From NCBI RefSeq assembly GCF_020711235.1, contig NZ_JAJFAV010000006.1, forward strand, positions 1 to 64,000: a stretch of 64,000 nucleotides of DNA, read 5' to 3'. The notes under the pieces were generated by a model. It did no database searches, was not told the DNA's origin, and saw nothing but the letters and a program-made list of their open reading frames with translations. Source of the stretch: Hymenobacter sp. 15J16-1T3B (GTDB lineage: Bacteria > Bacteroidota > Bacteroidia > Cytophagales > Hymenobacteraceae). The position numbers and the translations under genes are program-made. Positions 24,731 to 34,219 of this stretch are shown one piece after another. Within the stretch, counting starts at the first letter, position 1. Every line of letters begins with the position of its first letter.

Positions 24731-25642
24731 ATGTCTATGCCCGTGAATACTGCTGTGGCGCCGGAGCCGGCCGGTCCGCTGGCCCGCTGGGTGCAGCTGG
24801 CCCGGCTCGTGCGCCTGCCCAACCTGCTCATCATCGTGCTGACGATGACGCTGACGCAGGCCTGCCTGCTGGCGCCCGAGCGGCCCCTGCCGGCCCTGCT
24901 CGACGTGCGTTTCGGGCTGGTGGTGCTGGCCACGGTGTGCGTGGCGGCCGCGGGCTACATCATCAACGACTACTACGACGTGAAAATCGACGCCATCAAC
25001 CGGCCCGGCACGCTGGTGGTGGGGCAGGCCGTGGGCCGGCGCTCGGCCATGATGGCGCACCTGGTGCTGTCGTTCGAAGGGGTGGTGGTGGCCGGGGCCA
25101 TGAGCCGCGTGGTGGGGCTGGTGACGGCGGGGGCGGCCCTGCTGCTGTGGGGCTATTCGGCTCGTTTTAAGCGCTTGGCCCTGCTCGGCAACCTCAGCAT
25201 TGCCGTCCTCACGGCGGCTTCGGTGCTGGTGCCCGAACTGCTGCGGCGCACCGGCTCGGCGGCGGTGTGGGCCTACGCGCTGGCGGCCTTTCTGCTGACG
25301 GTGGTGCGCGAGATTATCAAGGACATCGAGGACCTGCGCGGCGACGCCCAGCACGGCTGCCGCACGCTGCCCATCGTGGCCGGCGTGGCGCGCAGCAAGT
25401 GGGTGGCGGGCGCATTTCTGGTGATGATGATGATCCTGGTCGGCGGGGCCGTGCTGGCGGCCTTCGGCGAAGGGGCCTGGCGTCTGGCCCTCTGGCTGCT
25501 GGGCGCCGTGCTGGGCCCAAGTGTGGTGCTGGGCCGGCAACTGCTGCGCGCCGACCGCCGCCGCGACTTCGCCCGCCTCAGCCTGCTCTGCAAGCTGGTG
25601 ATGCTCGGCGGCGTGCTTTCGATGCTGGTGCTGGGACGCTAG
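24731..25642 (+). CDS. UbiA-family prenyltransferase (GGGP geranylgeranyltransferase-like)
   Basis: A 303-residue membrane prenyltransferase with about eight or nine hydrophobic spans. Both aspartate motifs are visible: NDYYDVKIDAINRP (about residue 80) and DIEDLRGDAQHG (about residue 200), which bind the Mg-diphosphate of the isoprenoid donor. The Bacteroidota members are commonly annotated as geranylgeranylglycerol-phosphate geranylgeranyltransferase; the real acceptor is uncertain, and a quinone precursor is possible. ATG 24731 was preferred to an upstream frame extension because the family starts near the first span. Confidence 0.85.
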   Translation: MSMPVNTAVAPEPAGPLARWVQLARLVRLPNLLIIVLTMTLTQACLLAPERPLPALLDVRFGLVVLATVCVAAAGYIINDYYDVKIDAINRPGTLVVGQAVGRRSAMMAHLVLSFEGVVVAGAMSRVVGLVTAGAALLLWGYSARFKRLALLGNLSIAVLTAASVLVPELLRRTGSAAVWAYALAAFLLTVVREIIKDIEDLRGDAQHGCRTLPIVAGVARSKWVAGAFLVMMMILVGGAVLAAFGEGAWRLALWLLGAVLGPSVVLGRQLLRADRRRDFARLSLLCKLVMLGGVLSMLVLGR

Positions 25643-25677
25643 ATAGGAGATTGGCAAGACGCCGGATTGCACTGGCG

Positions 25678-25780
25678 GGGCAAGTGCGCCGGCCGGCGTG
25701 GCAACCGCAACGCCCGTCGGGCCGTTAGCGAAACGTTGCCCGCACACTTGCGCCGGCCAAGGTGGTCGGCGCAAGTGTGC
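25678..25780. repeat. Intergenic palindromic region before the first barrel gene
   Basis: Perfect 14-base arms (GCACACTTGCGCCG at 25742-25755 and its complement at 25767-25780) have an 11-base spacer. A third, partial copy of the arm (GCAAGTGCGCCGG) sits at 25680-25692, and GCAACG/CGTTGC pair at 25706 and 25734. It ends 29 bases before the next ATG. Confidence 0.7.
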
Positions 25781-25809
25781 CGTCAGCGGATTCCACACCT
25801 ATCTTGCTC

Positions 25810-27015
25810 ATGCCCCTCCGCTACCGTTCACTGCTGGCCGGCGGCCTGCTGCTGTTGTCAGCCGCCGCCTACGCCCAAGACACGCCGTCCCCGCCACCTG
25901 GCGAAACCCCGCCGGCCGACCGGGCAACCTTGGACAACCGCCCCGCTTCGCCGAATCCCACCGATCCGCGCCCGCCCAAGGACCCGCGCGACAAGCCCAG
26001 CTTTATTCCGGCGCCGGTGCTCTTCTACGAGCCCGAAACTGGGGCCGCGGCCGGCGTCACGTTTCTGCCCACCTGGCGGCACGGCCGCGACACCACCGTG
26101 CGCAAGTCCAACGGCCGCATCGGCGGCTGGTACTCGCAGAAAAAGCAGCTCAACCTGCAGATTTCGCACACCATCTTCACCCGGCAGGAGCGCTACCTCG
26201 TCAGCGGCGACATTCTGTATTACGACTACCCGATTTTCTTCTATGGAATCGGCAACAACACCGACATCGACGACGAAAGCGAAATCAGCTACAAGCTGCT
26301 TATTCTGCAGCAGCGCGGGCTGAAGAGCTTCCGTCGCCACTGGTTTGCCGGCCTGACCTACCGCCTCACCGACGCGCGCAGCATCAAGGCCGACAAGCCC
26401 CTTGACAACGAAAACGACGGCCCCAACCAGCTGCTGCTGCTCGACGAGCGGCAGCGCCAGCACACCACCGTGTCGGGCCTGGGTCCGGCTGTGGTGCACG
26501 ACGGCCGCGACAACATTTTGAGCACTTTCCGCGGGCATTACCTCGATTTGCAGGCCCTGTTCAATGCGAAGGGCCTTGGCAGCGACTACACCTTCACCCG
26601 CTACACCCTCGACGCCCGCCACTTTCAGCCGGTGGGCTCGAACCGCACCATCTGGGCCTCGCAGCTGTACGGGCAATTTCACAACGGCACGGTGCCCTTC
26701 CGCGAACTGGCCAACCTCGGCGGGGTAAGCCTGCTGCGTGGCATCTACGAGGGCCGCTTCCGCGACCGGCAACTCGTTGCCCTGCAGACCGAACTGCGCC
26801 ACCACCTGTTTTGGCGCATCAACGTGGCCGGCTTCGTGGGCGCGGGGCAGGTGGCCCGGCACCTCGATGATTTCGGCTCCAGGTTCAACGTGGCCGGCGG
26901 CGCCGGGGTGCGCTTCCAGTTCAACCGCCGCGACCGAATCAACATTCGCCTCGACTACGGCGTGGGCTCGGGGGGCAGCTCGGGGCTGTACTTCGGCGTC
27001 AACGAAGCGTTCTAG
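25810..27015 (+). CDS. BamA/TamA-family outer-membrane beta-barrel protein
   Basis: 401 residues from the ATG opening a signal peptide (MPLRYRSLLAGGLLLLSAAAYAQ). A Pro-rich linker (residues 24-65) precedes a 16-strand-like barrel starting at FYEPETGAAAGVTFLPTW. The LRGIYEGRFRDRQ segment corresponds to the conserved VRGF/Y lid loop of the bacterial surface antigen (Omp85) family, and the chain ends in Phe. There are no POTRA domains, so it is not BamA itself; it resembles the barrel-only transporters with unknown cargo. The next gene is a close paralogue. Confidence 0.87.
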   Translation: MPLRYRSLLAGGLLLLSAAAYAQDTPSPPPGETPPADRATLDNRPASPNPTDPRPPKDPRDKPSFIPAPVLFYEPETGAAAGVTFLPTWRHGRDTTVRKSNGRIGGWYSQKKQLNLQISHTIFTRQERYLVSGDILYYDYPIFFYGIGNNTDIDDESEISYKLLILQQRGLKSFRRHWFAGLTYRLTDARSIKADKPLDNENDGPNQLLLLDERQRQHTTVSGLGPAVVHDGRDNILSTFRGHYLDLQALFNAKGLGSDYTFTRYTLDARHFQPVGSNRTIWASQLYGQFHNGTVPFRELANLGGVSLLRGIYEGRFRDRQLVALQTELRHHLFWRINVAGFVGAGQVARHLDDFGSRFNVAGGAGVRFQFNRRDRINIRLDYGVGSGGSSGLYFGVNEAF

Positions 27016-27153
27016 CCTAAAGTCAGGCGCTGGACCGGCAAAATGGGCGCTTTACCTGAAAAGCCCGGGGCATTGGCGGAACAATAAAGTCTGATCTACT
27101 CGACAATTCGCGGGTGGAGAGTAGGATAATCTGCGCAGTAATCTGGTACATTT

Positions 27154-27185
27154 AGCAGCCGTCCGATGTGGGCGGCTGCTTTTTT
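27154..27185 (+). terminator. Terminator-like hairpin abutting the next start codon
   Basis: An eight-base-pair stem (AGCAGCCG at 27154-27161, CGGCTGCT at 27173-27180) is followed by a T-tract to 27185; the ATG of the second barrel gene begins at 27186. It could terminate the upstream gene or act as an attenuator. A TACATTTA box lies just upstream (27147-27154). Confidence 0.6.
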
Positions 27186-28367
27186 ATGCCGCTACCGAAT
27201 CGGTTTTCGCTCCTCGCACTGGCTGGCCTGTTGGCCGCCGGTCCTGCCGCCCTGGCCCAGACCACCCCGCCTACCACTACCGCCGAAACGCCGGCCGACG
27301 CCCCGGCGCCGCAAGCCCCGCGGAAAGCCCGGCGGGTGAAAGTTGCGGCCTTGCCCATCGTGTTTTCGCAGCCCGAAACCGGCATTGCCTACGGCGCGGC
27401 CGTGCTGCCGGTGTGGCGCTTCGGGCAGGATACGCTCACGCGCAGCTCCAATGCCCGCTTGCTCGGCTACTACACCCAGCGCAAGCAGTCAAGCATGTCC
27501 TTGACTTATAATGTTTTTACGCCCCAGGAGAAGTATATTCTCAGCGGCGAGGCGTTTTACTTCAACTTCCCTTACTACTACTACGGCACCGGCAACGACA
27601 CCCGCAAAGCCGAGAAAAGCGACATTTCCTACAAGGTCGTCATCGTCACGCAGCGGGTGCTCAAGAAGATTCGCCCGCACACCTTCGCCGGCCTGAGCTT
27701 CCGCCTCACCGACCTGCACCACGTCCGCCTCGACGACGACTCCACCGACGACCGCACCCGGCCCAACCTGCTGCTGCTGCGCGACCCGCGCGAGCGACAA
27801 ACCACCATTACCTCGGGCCTGGGCCCCGTGTTTCTCTACGACAGCCGCGACAACGTGCTCAGCAGCTACCGCGGCAGTTACCTCGAAACCAGCGCCCTGG
27901 TGATGGGCCCATACCTGGGCAGCGACAACCGCTTCACCCGCCTGCTGCTCGACGCGCGCCACTTCCGGCCCTTGCGCAAGAACAGCACCCGCACCGTGCT
28001 GGCCGGGCAGGTGCAGGCGCAGTTCAACGTCGGCGGGCACGTGCCCTTCCGCGAACTGGCCAACCTCGGCGGCGAAAAAATGCTGCGCGGCATCTACGAA
28101 GGCCGTTTCCGCGACCGGCAAATGGTGGCCGCGCAGCTGGAGCTGCGCCAGCAGCTGTTCTGGCGCCTGGGCGGGGTGGTGTTCGGGGCCGCCGGGCAGG
28201 TGCACGACCGGCTCGGGCAGTTCCGCCCCAACGACTTCAACGTGGCCGGGGGCGCGGGCCTGCGCATTGCCGTCAACCGCGCCGACCGCCTTGCCATCCG
28301 CATCGATTACGCTGTGGGCTCGGGGCAGTCGAGCGGGCTGTATTTCGCCTTCAACGAGGCGTTTTAG
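27186..28367 (+). CDS. Second BamA/TamA-family outer-membrane barrel, paralogue of the preceding gene
   Basis: 393 residues with signal peptide MPLPNRFSLLALAGLLAAGPAALAQ. It shares the whole architecture of the preceding protein: Pro/Ala linker, QPETGIAYGAAVLPVWRFG, FRELANLGGEKMLRGIYEGRFRDRQ, and the terminal FAFNEAF. It is clearly a tandem duplicate that has diverged. An in-frame GTG at 27168, inside the hairpin loop, would add six residues. I prefer the ATG since it begins a normal signal peptide. Cargo or ligand is unknown. Confidence 0.87.
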   Translation: MPLPNRFSLLALAGLLAAGPAALAQTTPPTTTAETPADAPAPQAPRKARRVKVAALPIVFSQPETGIAYGAAVLPVWRFGQDTLTRSSNARLLGYYTQRKQSSMSLTYNVFTPQEKYILSGEAFYFNFPYYYYGTGNDTRKAEKSDISYKVVIVTQRVLKKIRPHTFAGLSFRLTDLHHVRLDDDSTDDRTRPNLLLLRDPRERQTTITSGLGPVFLYDSRDNVLSSYRGSYLETSALVMGPYLGSDNRFTRLLLDARHFRPLRKNSTRTVLAGQVQAQFNVGGHVPFRELANLGGEKMLRGIYEGRFRDRQMVAAQLELRQQLFWRLGGVVFGAAGQVHDRLGQFRPNDFNVAGGAGLRIAVNRADRLAIRIDYAVGSGQSSGLYFAFNEAF

Positions 28368-28475
28368 CCGCACTGGTCCAAGGCGACGCCAGAGTCGGCT
28401 CGGCGGTAAGTACGGATTTCAGCCGGAGCTTCGGGAGAAATACAGCCACTGCTGCGCTCAATACGTACCGGCGGT

Positions 28476-29738
28476 ATGACGTTGCCGCTACCTTATCGTT
28501 TTTTCGAGGCTGCCGGACCGGCCGCGCCGCTTGCCGCTGCGGTGTTGGTCATTCCGCCGCCCGCGCCGGAGCTGGAAATCTGCGTGATTATTCCGGCCAA
28601 GGACGAAGCCGAGGCCCTGCCCGCCACGCTGGCGGCACTGGCCGCCCAGCTCGATGTCCAGGGGCGGCCGCTGAGCCCGGGCAGCTTCGAAGTCATCGTG
28701 CTGGCCAACAACTGCAGCGACGACACGGCGGCCGTGGCCCGCGCCGCCGGGCGGCGGCACCCGCAGCTGCGCCTGCACGTGCTCGACGTCCGCCTGCCCA
28801 AGGCCGAGGCGCACGTGGGCCGGGCCCGCCGCCTGCTCATGGACGAGGCCGCCCGCCGCTTGGAGCTGGCCGGACGGCCCTGCGGCATTATTGCCTCCAC
28901 CGACGCCGATACCCGCGTGGCCCCCGATTGGCTGGCGGCCCTGCAGCGGGAATTTGCCGCCGGCGCCGACGCGGTGGGCGGCCGCATCCTGCCGCACGCG
29001 CCCGCCGGCTGCCCTGCGCGCCGGTTGCACCTGTGTGATGCCGCTTACCGCCTAGGGCTGGCTCGGCTGGAGCACCTGCTCGACCCCAATGCCGCCGACC
29101 CTTGGCCGCGCCACCACCAGCACTTCGGCGGCAGCCTGGCGCTGACGGCCGCGGCTTACCGCCACGTGGGCGGCCTGCCCGCGGTGCCCTACCTCGAAGA
29201 CGAAGCGCTGTGGCAACTGCTGCTGCGCCACGAGCTGCGCTTGCGCCACAGCCCGTTGGTGCGCGTGCACACCTCGGCGCGGCAGCAGGGGCGGGTGGCC
29301 GTGGGCCTCTCGTGGCAGCTGCGCACCTGGGCCGAGGACGCCGCCGCGGGCCGCGAGCCGCTGGCCGAGCACCCGCTGCGCCTGGCGGCCGAATGGCAGC
29401 TGCGACGGCAGTTGCGCCGGGCGTGGCAGCAGGGCCGTGCCGGGGCCCGGCTAACGTCAGCCGAAGGCCGGGCCTTGGCGGTCGAGCTGGCCGTGGCCCC
29501 GGCCAAGCTGCGGCAGCTGTTGCAGACGGCCCGTTTCGGCCTGCTGTGGGAGACGCTGCGCCCAGCAGCCGTGGAGCGGTGGCGGGCGCAGTGGCCGCCG
29601 TTGCCGCTGACGGCCGCGCGGGCGGCCTTGCAGCCGCTGCTGCGGGCCGCCGAAGCCTCAGCGGCGGGCCAGCAGATCGAGCCGGTACTGTTCCGCGCGG
29701 TGCCCGTGCAAGTGGCGCAGCGGGCCGGCGGCGGCTAG
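28476..29738 (+). CDS. GT-A glycosyltransferase family 2 protein
   Basis: 420 residues. The N-terminal half is a family 2 domain: ICVIIPAKDEAEALPATLAAL (about residue 35), VLANNCSDDTA, and the metal-binding DxD-like STDADTRVAPDWL (about residue 147). GGSLALTAAAYRHVGG and YLEDEALWQ carry the acceptor/catalytic acidic residues. The remainder is a long basic helical region with no obvious membrane span. Its 3' end overlaps the convergent methyltransferase gene by 81 bases. The PIG-L and dehydrogenase-like neighbours suggest one biosynthetic cassette. Confidence 0.85.
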   Translation: MTLPLPYRFFEAAGPAAPLAAAVLVIPPPAPELEICVIIPAKDEAEALPATLAALAAQLDVQGRPLSPGSFEVIVLANNCSDDTAAVARAAGRRHPQLRLHVLDVRLPKAEAHVGRARRLLMDEAARRLELAGRPCGIIASTDADTRVAPDWLAALQREFAAGADAVGGRILPHAPAGCPARRLHLCDAAYRLGLARLEHLLDPNAADPWPRHHQHFGGSLALTAAAYRHVGGLPAVPYLEDEALWQLLLRHELRLRHSPLVRVHTSARQQGRVAVGLSWQLRTWAEDAAAGREPLAEHPLRLAAEWQLRRQLRRAWQQGRAGARLTSAEGRALAVELAVAPAKLRQLLQTARFGLLWETLRPAAVERWRAQWPPLPLTAARAALQPLLRAAEASAAGQQIEPVLFRAVPVQVAQRAGGG

Positions 29739-30251
29739 CCCGAGAAAGTAGTCGTGCACCTCGTCGCCGGTGAGCGGGTAGTCGTGAACTGCCGGCGTCC
29801 AGTGCACGAGCAACAGTTGCCCGCCGGGTGGTAGCGCATCAATCATCAATGCGGCGGCGCGCTGCAGCGTGGGCAGGTCCCAGTAGTACCCCACTTCCGA
29901 CACCAGAATCAGGTCGAACGGCCCGGGAGGAAACTCGTCGGGCACGGCCAGGCAGCGCAGCTCTACCTGCGGCAGATTGGCGCACCGCTGCCGGGCCCGG
30001 GCCAGTGCCGCTTCCGCCACGTCGACGGCCAGCAAGTGCCCGCAGCGCGAAGCCAGCTGAGCCGTGAGCACCCCCAGGGAGCAGCCAATTTCAAAAGCCC
30101 GGGCGTAATGCGGCGCCGGCAGGGCGGCCAGCGTGTCGGCGTACTTGGCGTGCTCGTAGGGGCTGGTTTCGAATTGCCAAGGGTCGTCGTTGGCCTGGTA
30201 GACCTCGTCGAAGTAAGCGGCGCCGAGCGTGTGGGGTTGGTTGGGGTTCAT
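29658..30251 (-). CDS. NodS-like SAM-dependent methyltransferase
   Basis: A 197-residue class I methyltransferase. SAM motif I reads FEIGCSLGVLTAQLA (about residue 53), with the acidic residue in LAVDVAEAALARARQ. FDLILVSEVGYYWD is motif IV. The opening (YFDEVYQANDDPWQFETSPYE) matches the NodS family; rhizobial NodS N-methylates the deacetylated glucosamine of Nod factors. Six bases separate it from the PIG-L deacetylase gene, so the two are co-transcribed. Its own acceptor is unknown. The 3' end overlaps the opposite-strand glycosyltransferase gene. Confidence 0.85.
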   Translation of the reverse strand: MNPNQPHTLGAAYFDEVYQANDDPWQFETSPYEHAKYADTLAALPAPHYARAFEIGCSLGVLTAQLASRCGHLLAVDVAEAALARARQRCANLPQVELRCLAVPDEFPPGPFDLILVSEVGYYWDLPTLQRAAALMIDALPPGGQLLLVHWTPAVHDYPLTGDEVHDYFLGLAAAGPLRHLHGHRAEQYRLDLLARR

Positions 30252-30257
30252 GCGGAA

Positions 30258-31022
30258 CTAGCGGGCAGTGGAGGCCACGGGCAGGGCCTCGAAGTAGGTT
30301 TCGAAGGGCTGGGCGAAATGGGCCAGCATGTCGGGGCTAAGCTGAAAACCGCTGGGGTCGTCGTCGATTAGGTTCGTCAGCTGGGAGCGGTGCGCTTGGA
30401 TGGCGCGCTGCTTGCGGGCCAGCACCGGGCCGATATCGAGCCGCCAGCCTTGTACTTCGTGCGGGCGGGGCAGATCGGTCGGGGCGGCGCGCTGCCAGGC
30501 CCACACCACGTATTCGAGCTGGCGCGGCGGGGCGGTCAACTTAGCCAAGGCCGCCTGGGCCAACGCATAGGTGGCGCGGTGGTCGGGGTGCGGGTCGCGG
30601 CGCCAGGGCAGCAGCAGCGTCTGGGCTTGCTGCTCGTGCAGCCAGTGGCTGAGGCGGGCGGCGGCTTCGGCAAAGCCCGGCTGGCCGGGGCCGTGCGGCG
30701 CCGCGCCGTCGGGCAGATTCACGGTCAGCAGCGCGTCGTCGGCCACGCCCAGCTCCCGCAAGGCCAGCCGCAGCTCCTGCTCCCGCAGCTGCCGCCGCGC
30801 CGCCGGCGGAAAGCGCACCGAGTGCGGGTGCGACATCGTGCCGTCGGTAATCAGCGCCACGCTTACTGGCTGGTGCGCCTGCCGCAGCAGGGCCAGCAGC
30901 CCCCCGCAGCCCAGGGACTCGTCGTCGGGGTGGGGCACCAGGATGGCGGTGGGGCCGAGGGTGGCGGCGTAAGCGGCGGGGCGCAGCGGGAGGTCGAGCA
31001 GGGCGGTGGGGCGGGCGGACAT
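30258..31022 (-). CDS. PIG-L family (LmbE-like) N-deacetylase
   Basis: 254 residues from the ATG at 31022, which places the zinc motif at the usual distance. The PIG-L motif is LVPHPDDESLGCGG (about residue 27), and the downstream metal ligand is in DPHPDHRATY. Members remove N-acetyl groups from GlcNAc-type sugars in GPI, mycothiol, bacillithiol and teicoplanin pathways. Next to a GT2 enzyme and a NodS-like methyltransferase, a role in deacetylating a newly transferred amino sugar is plausible but unproven. It lies 65 bases downstream of the dehydrogenase-like gene. Confidence 0.87.
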   Translation of the reverse strand: MSARPTALLDLPLRPAAYAATLGPTAILVPHPDDESLGCGGLLALLRQAHQPVSVALITDGTMSHPHSVRFPPAARRQLREQELRLALRELGVADDALLTVNLPDGAAPHGPGQPGFAEAAARLSHWLHEQQAQTLLLPWRRDPHPDHRATYALAQAALAKLTAPPRQLEYVVWAWQRAAPTDLPRPHEVQGWRLDIGPVLARKQRAIQAHRSQLTNLIDDDPSGFQLSPDMLAHFAQPFETYFEALPVASTAR

Positions 31023-31087
31023 GGGGCGGGGCAGCGCGGGCGGTGGACCCGCAAAAAGCGCAGAAGAGTGGGTGGCGGGCGCGGAGG

Positions 31088-32266
31088 TTATTCCGATTGC
31101 CAGAGCTGGGCGGCGGGCTCGGCGCGACTGAGGGCAAAGCGGCCCACGTCGGCCAGGGCGGCGTCGGGGGCGGGCTGGCGCAGGTAGTGCGTCAGGTCGC
31201 GGTGCAGGCGCTCCAGCGGGTGGGGACGCAGCAGGCCGCGGGCGCCCACGCTGCGCTCGGCCAGCTGCAGCACGCGCAGGCAAATGTCTTCGATGGCGGT
31301 GCGCACCATGTTGGCGTAAGCCACAATGCTTTCGGCCTGGGCTTCTTCCTGCCCGGGAGCCGGGTAGCGGGCGGCGGTGCCCGTTAGCCACAGCTGCCCG
31401 CTTTCCACCAGCAAGGCCATTTCGCCCAAGCGCTGGCGCTGATACGGGTCGTCGGTGCGGCCCAGGCCGCGCAAGAAGCTGCGGGTGGCGTCGAGCACGG
31501 CTGCGGCCCCGCCCAACTGCACGGCCGCGAAACGCACCGCCCCGCCGCTAAACCAGGGCTGGCGGTAATAGTCGCCGGGCGGGCCGATGAGGTCGGCAGA
31601 ACCGACTTCCAACCCGGTTAGGTCGACGCGGAAGCTGGCCGTGGCACGCATGCCCAAGGGCTGCCAGAACGAAGGGTCGAGCGTGGGCCGCTGCGCGTCG
31701 GTGGGCAACACGAACAGCTGCCAGCCGCCGTCGGGCAGCGCACCGGTGATGAGTGGACGCGTAAGCTGGCCGGCGCCCGAGCCGAAGGTTTTGCTGCCGC
31801 GCAGGCGGTAGCGGCCGCCCGGCAGCGGCTCCAGGTGCACGCCGTCCTGGGCCTCGGTATTCCATACGCCGAACAGGTGGCCGGCTTGGGCGTCGGCCGC
31901 GTAGCGCTGCAACTGCTCCTGGGTGCCAAACCGCTCGATGAGCTGCAGGGCATTCAGGTGGCCTTCGTACACGCGCCCCACGGCTAGGTTGCCGGCGCCG
32001 ATGTGCTGCAAGACTTGCAACTGCTCGGCCAGGTGCGCGGGCTGGTTCAGACCGGCCCCGCCGAGGGCCGTCGGCAACCCGGCCGTCAGCAACCCGGCTT
32101 CGTGCAGCCAATCAAACTCGGCCCGCGGAAACCCGCCTTCGTGGTCGGACTGCGGGGCGTGGGCAAACAGGCGAGGAGTAAGCTGAGCGGCGGCGGCCAC
32201 GGCGGCAGCCGGTAGCAGGGGGCCGGCTGCTTCGGGAGCAGCTGGCCAAGCGAGGGAAATACTCAT
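31088..32266 (-). CDS. Acyl-CoA dehydrogenase-like flavoprotein
   Basis: 392 residues from ATG 32266; an in-frame TTG lies 12 bases upstream. The acyl-CoA dehydrogenase fold is recognisable: N-terminal helices (LLTAGLPTALGGAG), the middle beta-domain (VWNTEAQDG, RLRGSKTFGSGAG) and the C-terminal bundle (ERSVGARGLLRPHPLERLHRDL). The C-terminal pattern RPHPLERLHRDLTHY is closer to the flavin monooxygenase-like branch (DszC/HpaA type) than to classic beta-oxidation enzymes, so it may not oxidise an acyl-CoA. It is the first gene of the minus-strand trio leading to PIG-L and the methyltransferase. Confidence 0.8.
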   Translation of the reverse strand: MSISLAWPAAPEAAGPLLPAAAVAAAAQLTPRLFAHAPQSDHEGGFPRAEFDWLHEAGLLTAGLPTALGGAGLNQPAHLAEQLQVLQHIGAGNLAVGRVYEGHLNALQLIERFGTQEQLQRYAADAQAGHLFGVWNTEAQDGVHLEPLPGGRYRLRGSKTFGSGAGQLTRPLITGALPDGGWQLFVLPTDAQRPTLDPSFWQPLGMRATASFRVDLTGLEVGSADLIGPPGDYYRQPWFSGGAVRFAAVQLGGAAAVLDATRSFLRGLGRTDDPYQRQRLGEMALLVESGQLWLTGTAARYPAPGQEEAQAESIVAYANMVRTAIEDICLRVLQLAERSVGARGLLRPHPLERLHRDLTHYLRQPAPDAALADVGRFALSRAEPAAQLWQSE

Positions 32267-32281
32267 GGATGGCGGCAACTA

Positions 32282-32361
32282 CGGAGCAACTCTGCTCCGA
32301 CTACGCAGTACGGCGCCGCCGGGCAAAGGGCTACACCGCGCCGCCGCCAGCGCTCCGTACT
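32282..32361. repeat. Inverted repeats in the divergent region before purH
   Basis: CGGAGCA/TGCTCCG form a hairpin at 32282-32299, and AGTACGG (32307-32313) pairs with CCGTACT (32355-32361). They sit between the divergent starts of the dehydrogenase-like gene and purH. This may be a further degenerate member of the intergenic palindromes or an operator. Confidence 0.4.
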
Positions 32362-32416
32362 CCGGGCGTAACAATTCGGTAACATGGCCCGGGCCGCCCC
32401 TCCCGGCGGTAGGGGC

Positions 32417-32424
32417 TACCTTCG
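32417..32424 (+). promoter_or_regulatory. -7-like promoter box of purH
   Basis: TACCTTCG differs by one base from TAnnTTTG and lies 34 bases before the purH ATG. Confidence 0.5.
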
Positions 32425-32457
32425 CAGCGCGTTTCACCCCCAAACCTTTCGTTTGCC

Positions 32458-34035
<1,578 letters not shown>

Positions 34036-34058
34036 GTTGCCAGGATCTTAGCGAAATC

Positions 34059-34098
34059 CGGACCCGGCCGTATACTAGCGGCCGGGTCCGCTGCGTTT
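34059..34098 (+). terminator. Rho-independent terminator after purH
   Basis: A perfect 12-base stem (CGGACCCGGCCG at 34059-34070 with its complement at 34079-34090) is followed by CTGCGTTTA. Confidence 0.8.
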
Positions 34099-34156
34099 AG
34101 CGCGCTTCTCTTTGCCCAGTACAAAATGAATGGGTTGGGCTTCGGCAAAGGATGCT

Positions 34157-34164
34157 TACCTTTG
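34157..34164 (+). promoter_or_regulatory. -7 promoter box of the mreBCD-mrdA-rodA operon
   Basis: TACCTTTG is a perfect TAnnTTTG match, 56 bases before the mreB ATG and after the purH terminator. Confidence 0.7.
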
Positions 34165-34219
34165 CGCACCTTTTTGCAACGCCAAAACCGGCGCTGATTT
34201 TTTCACTTGCCGCTACTCC

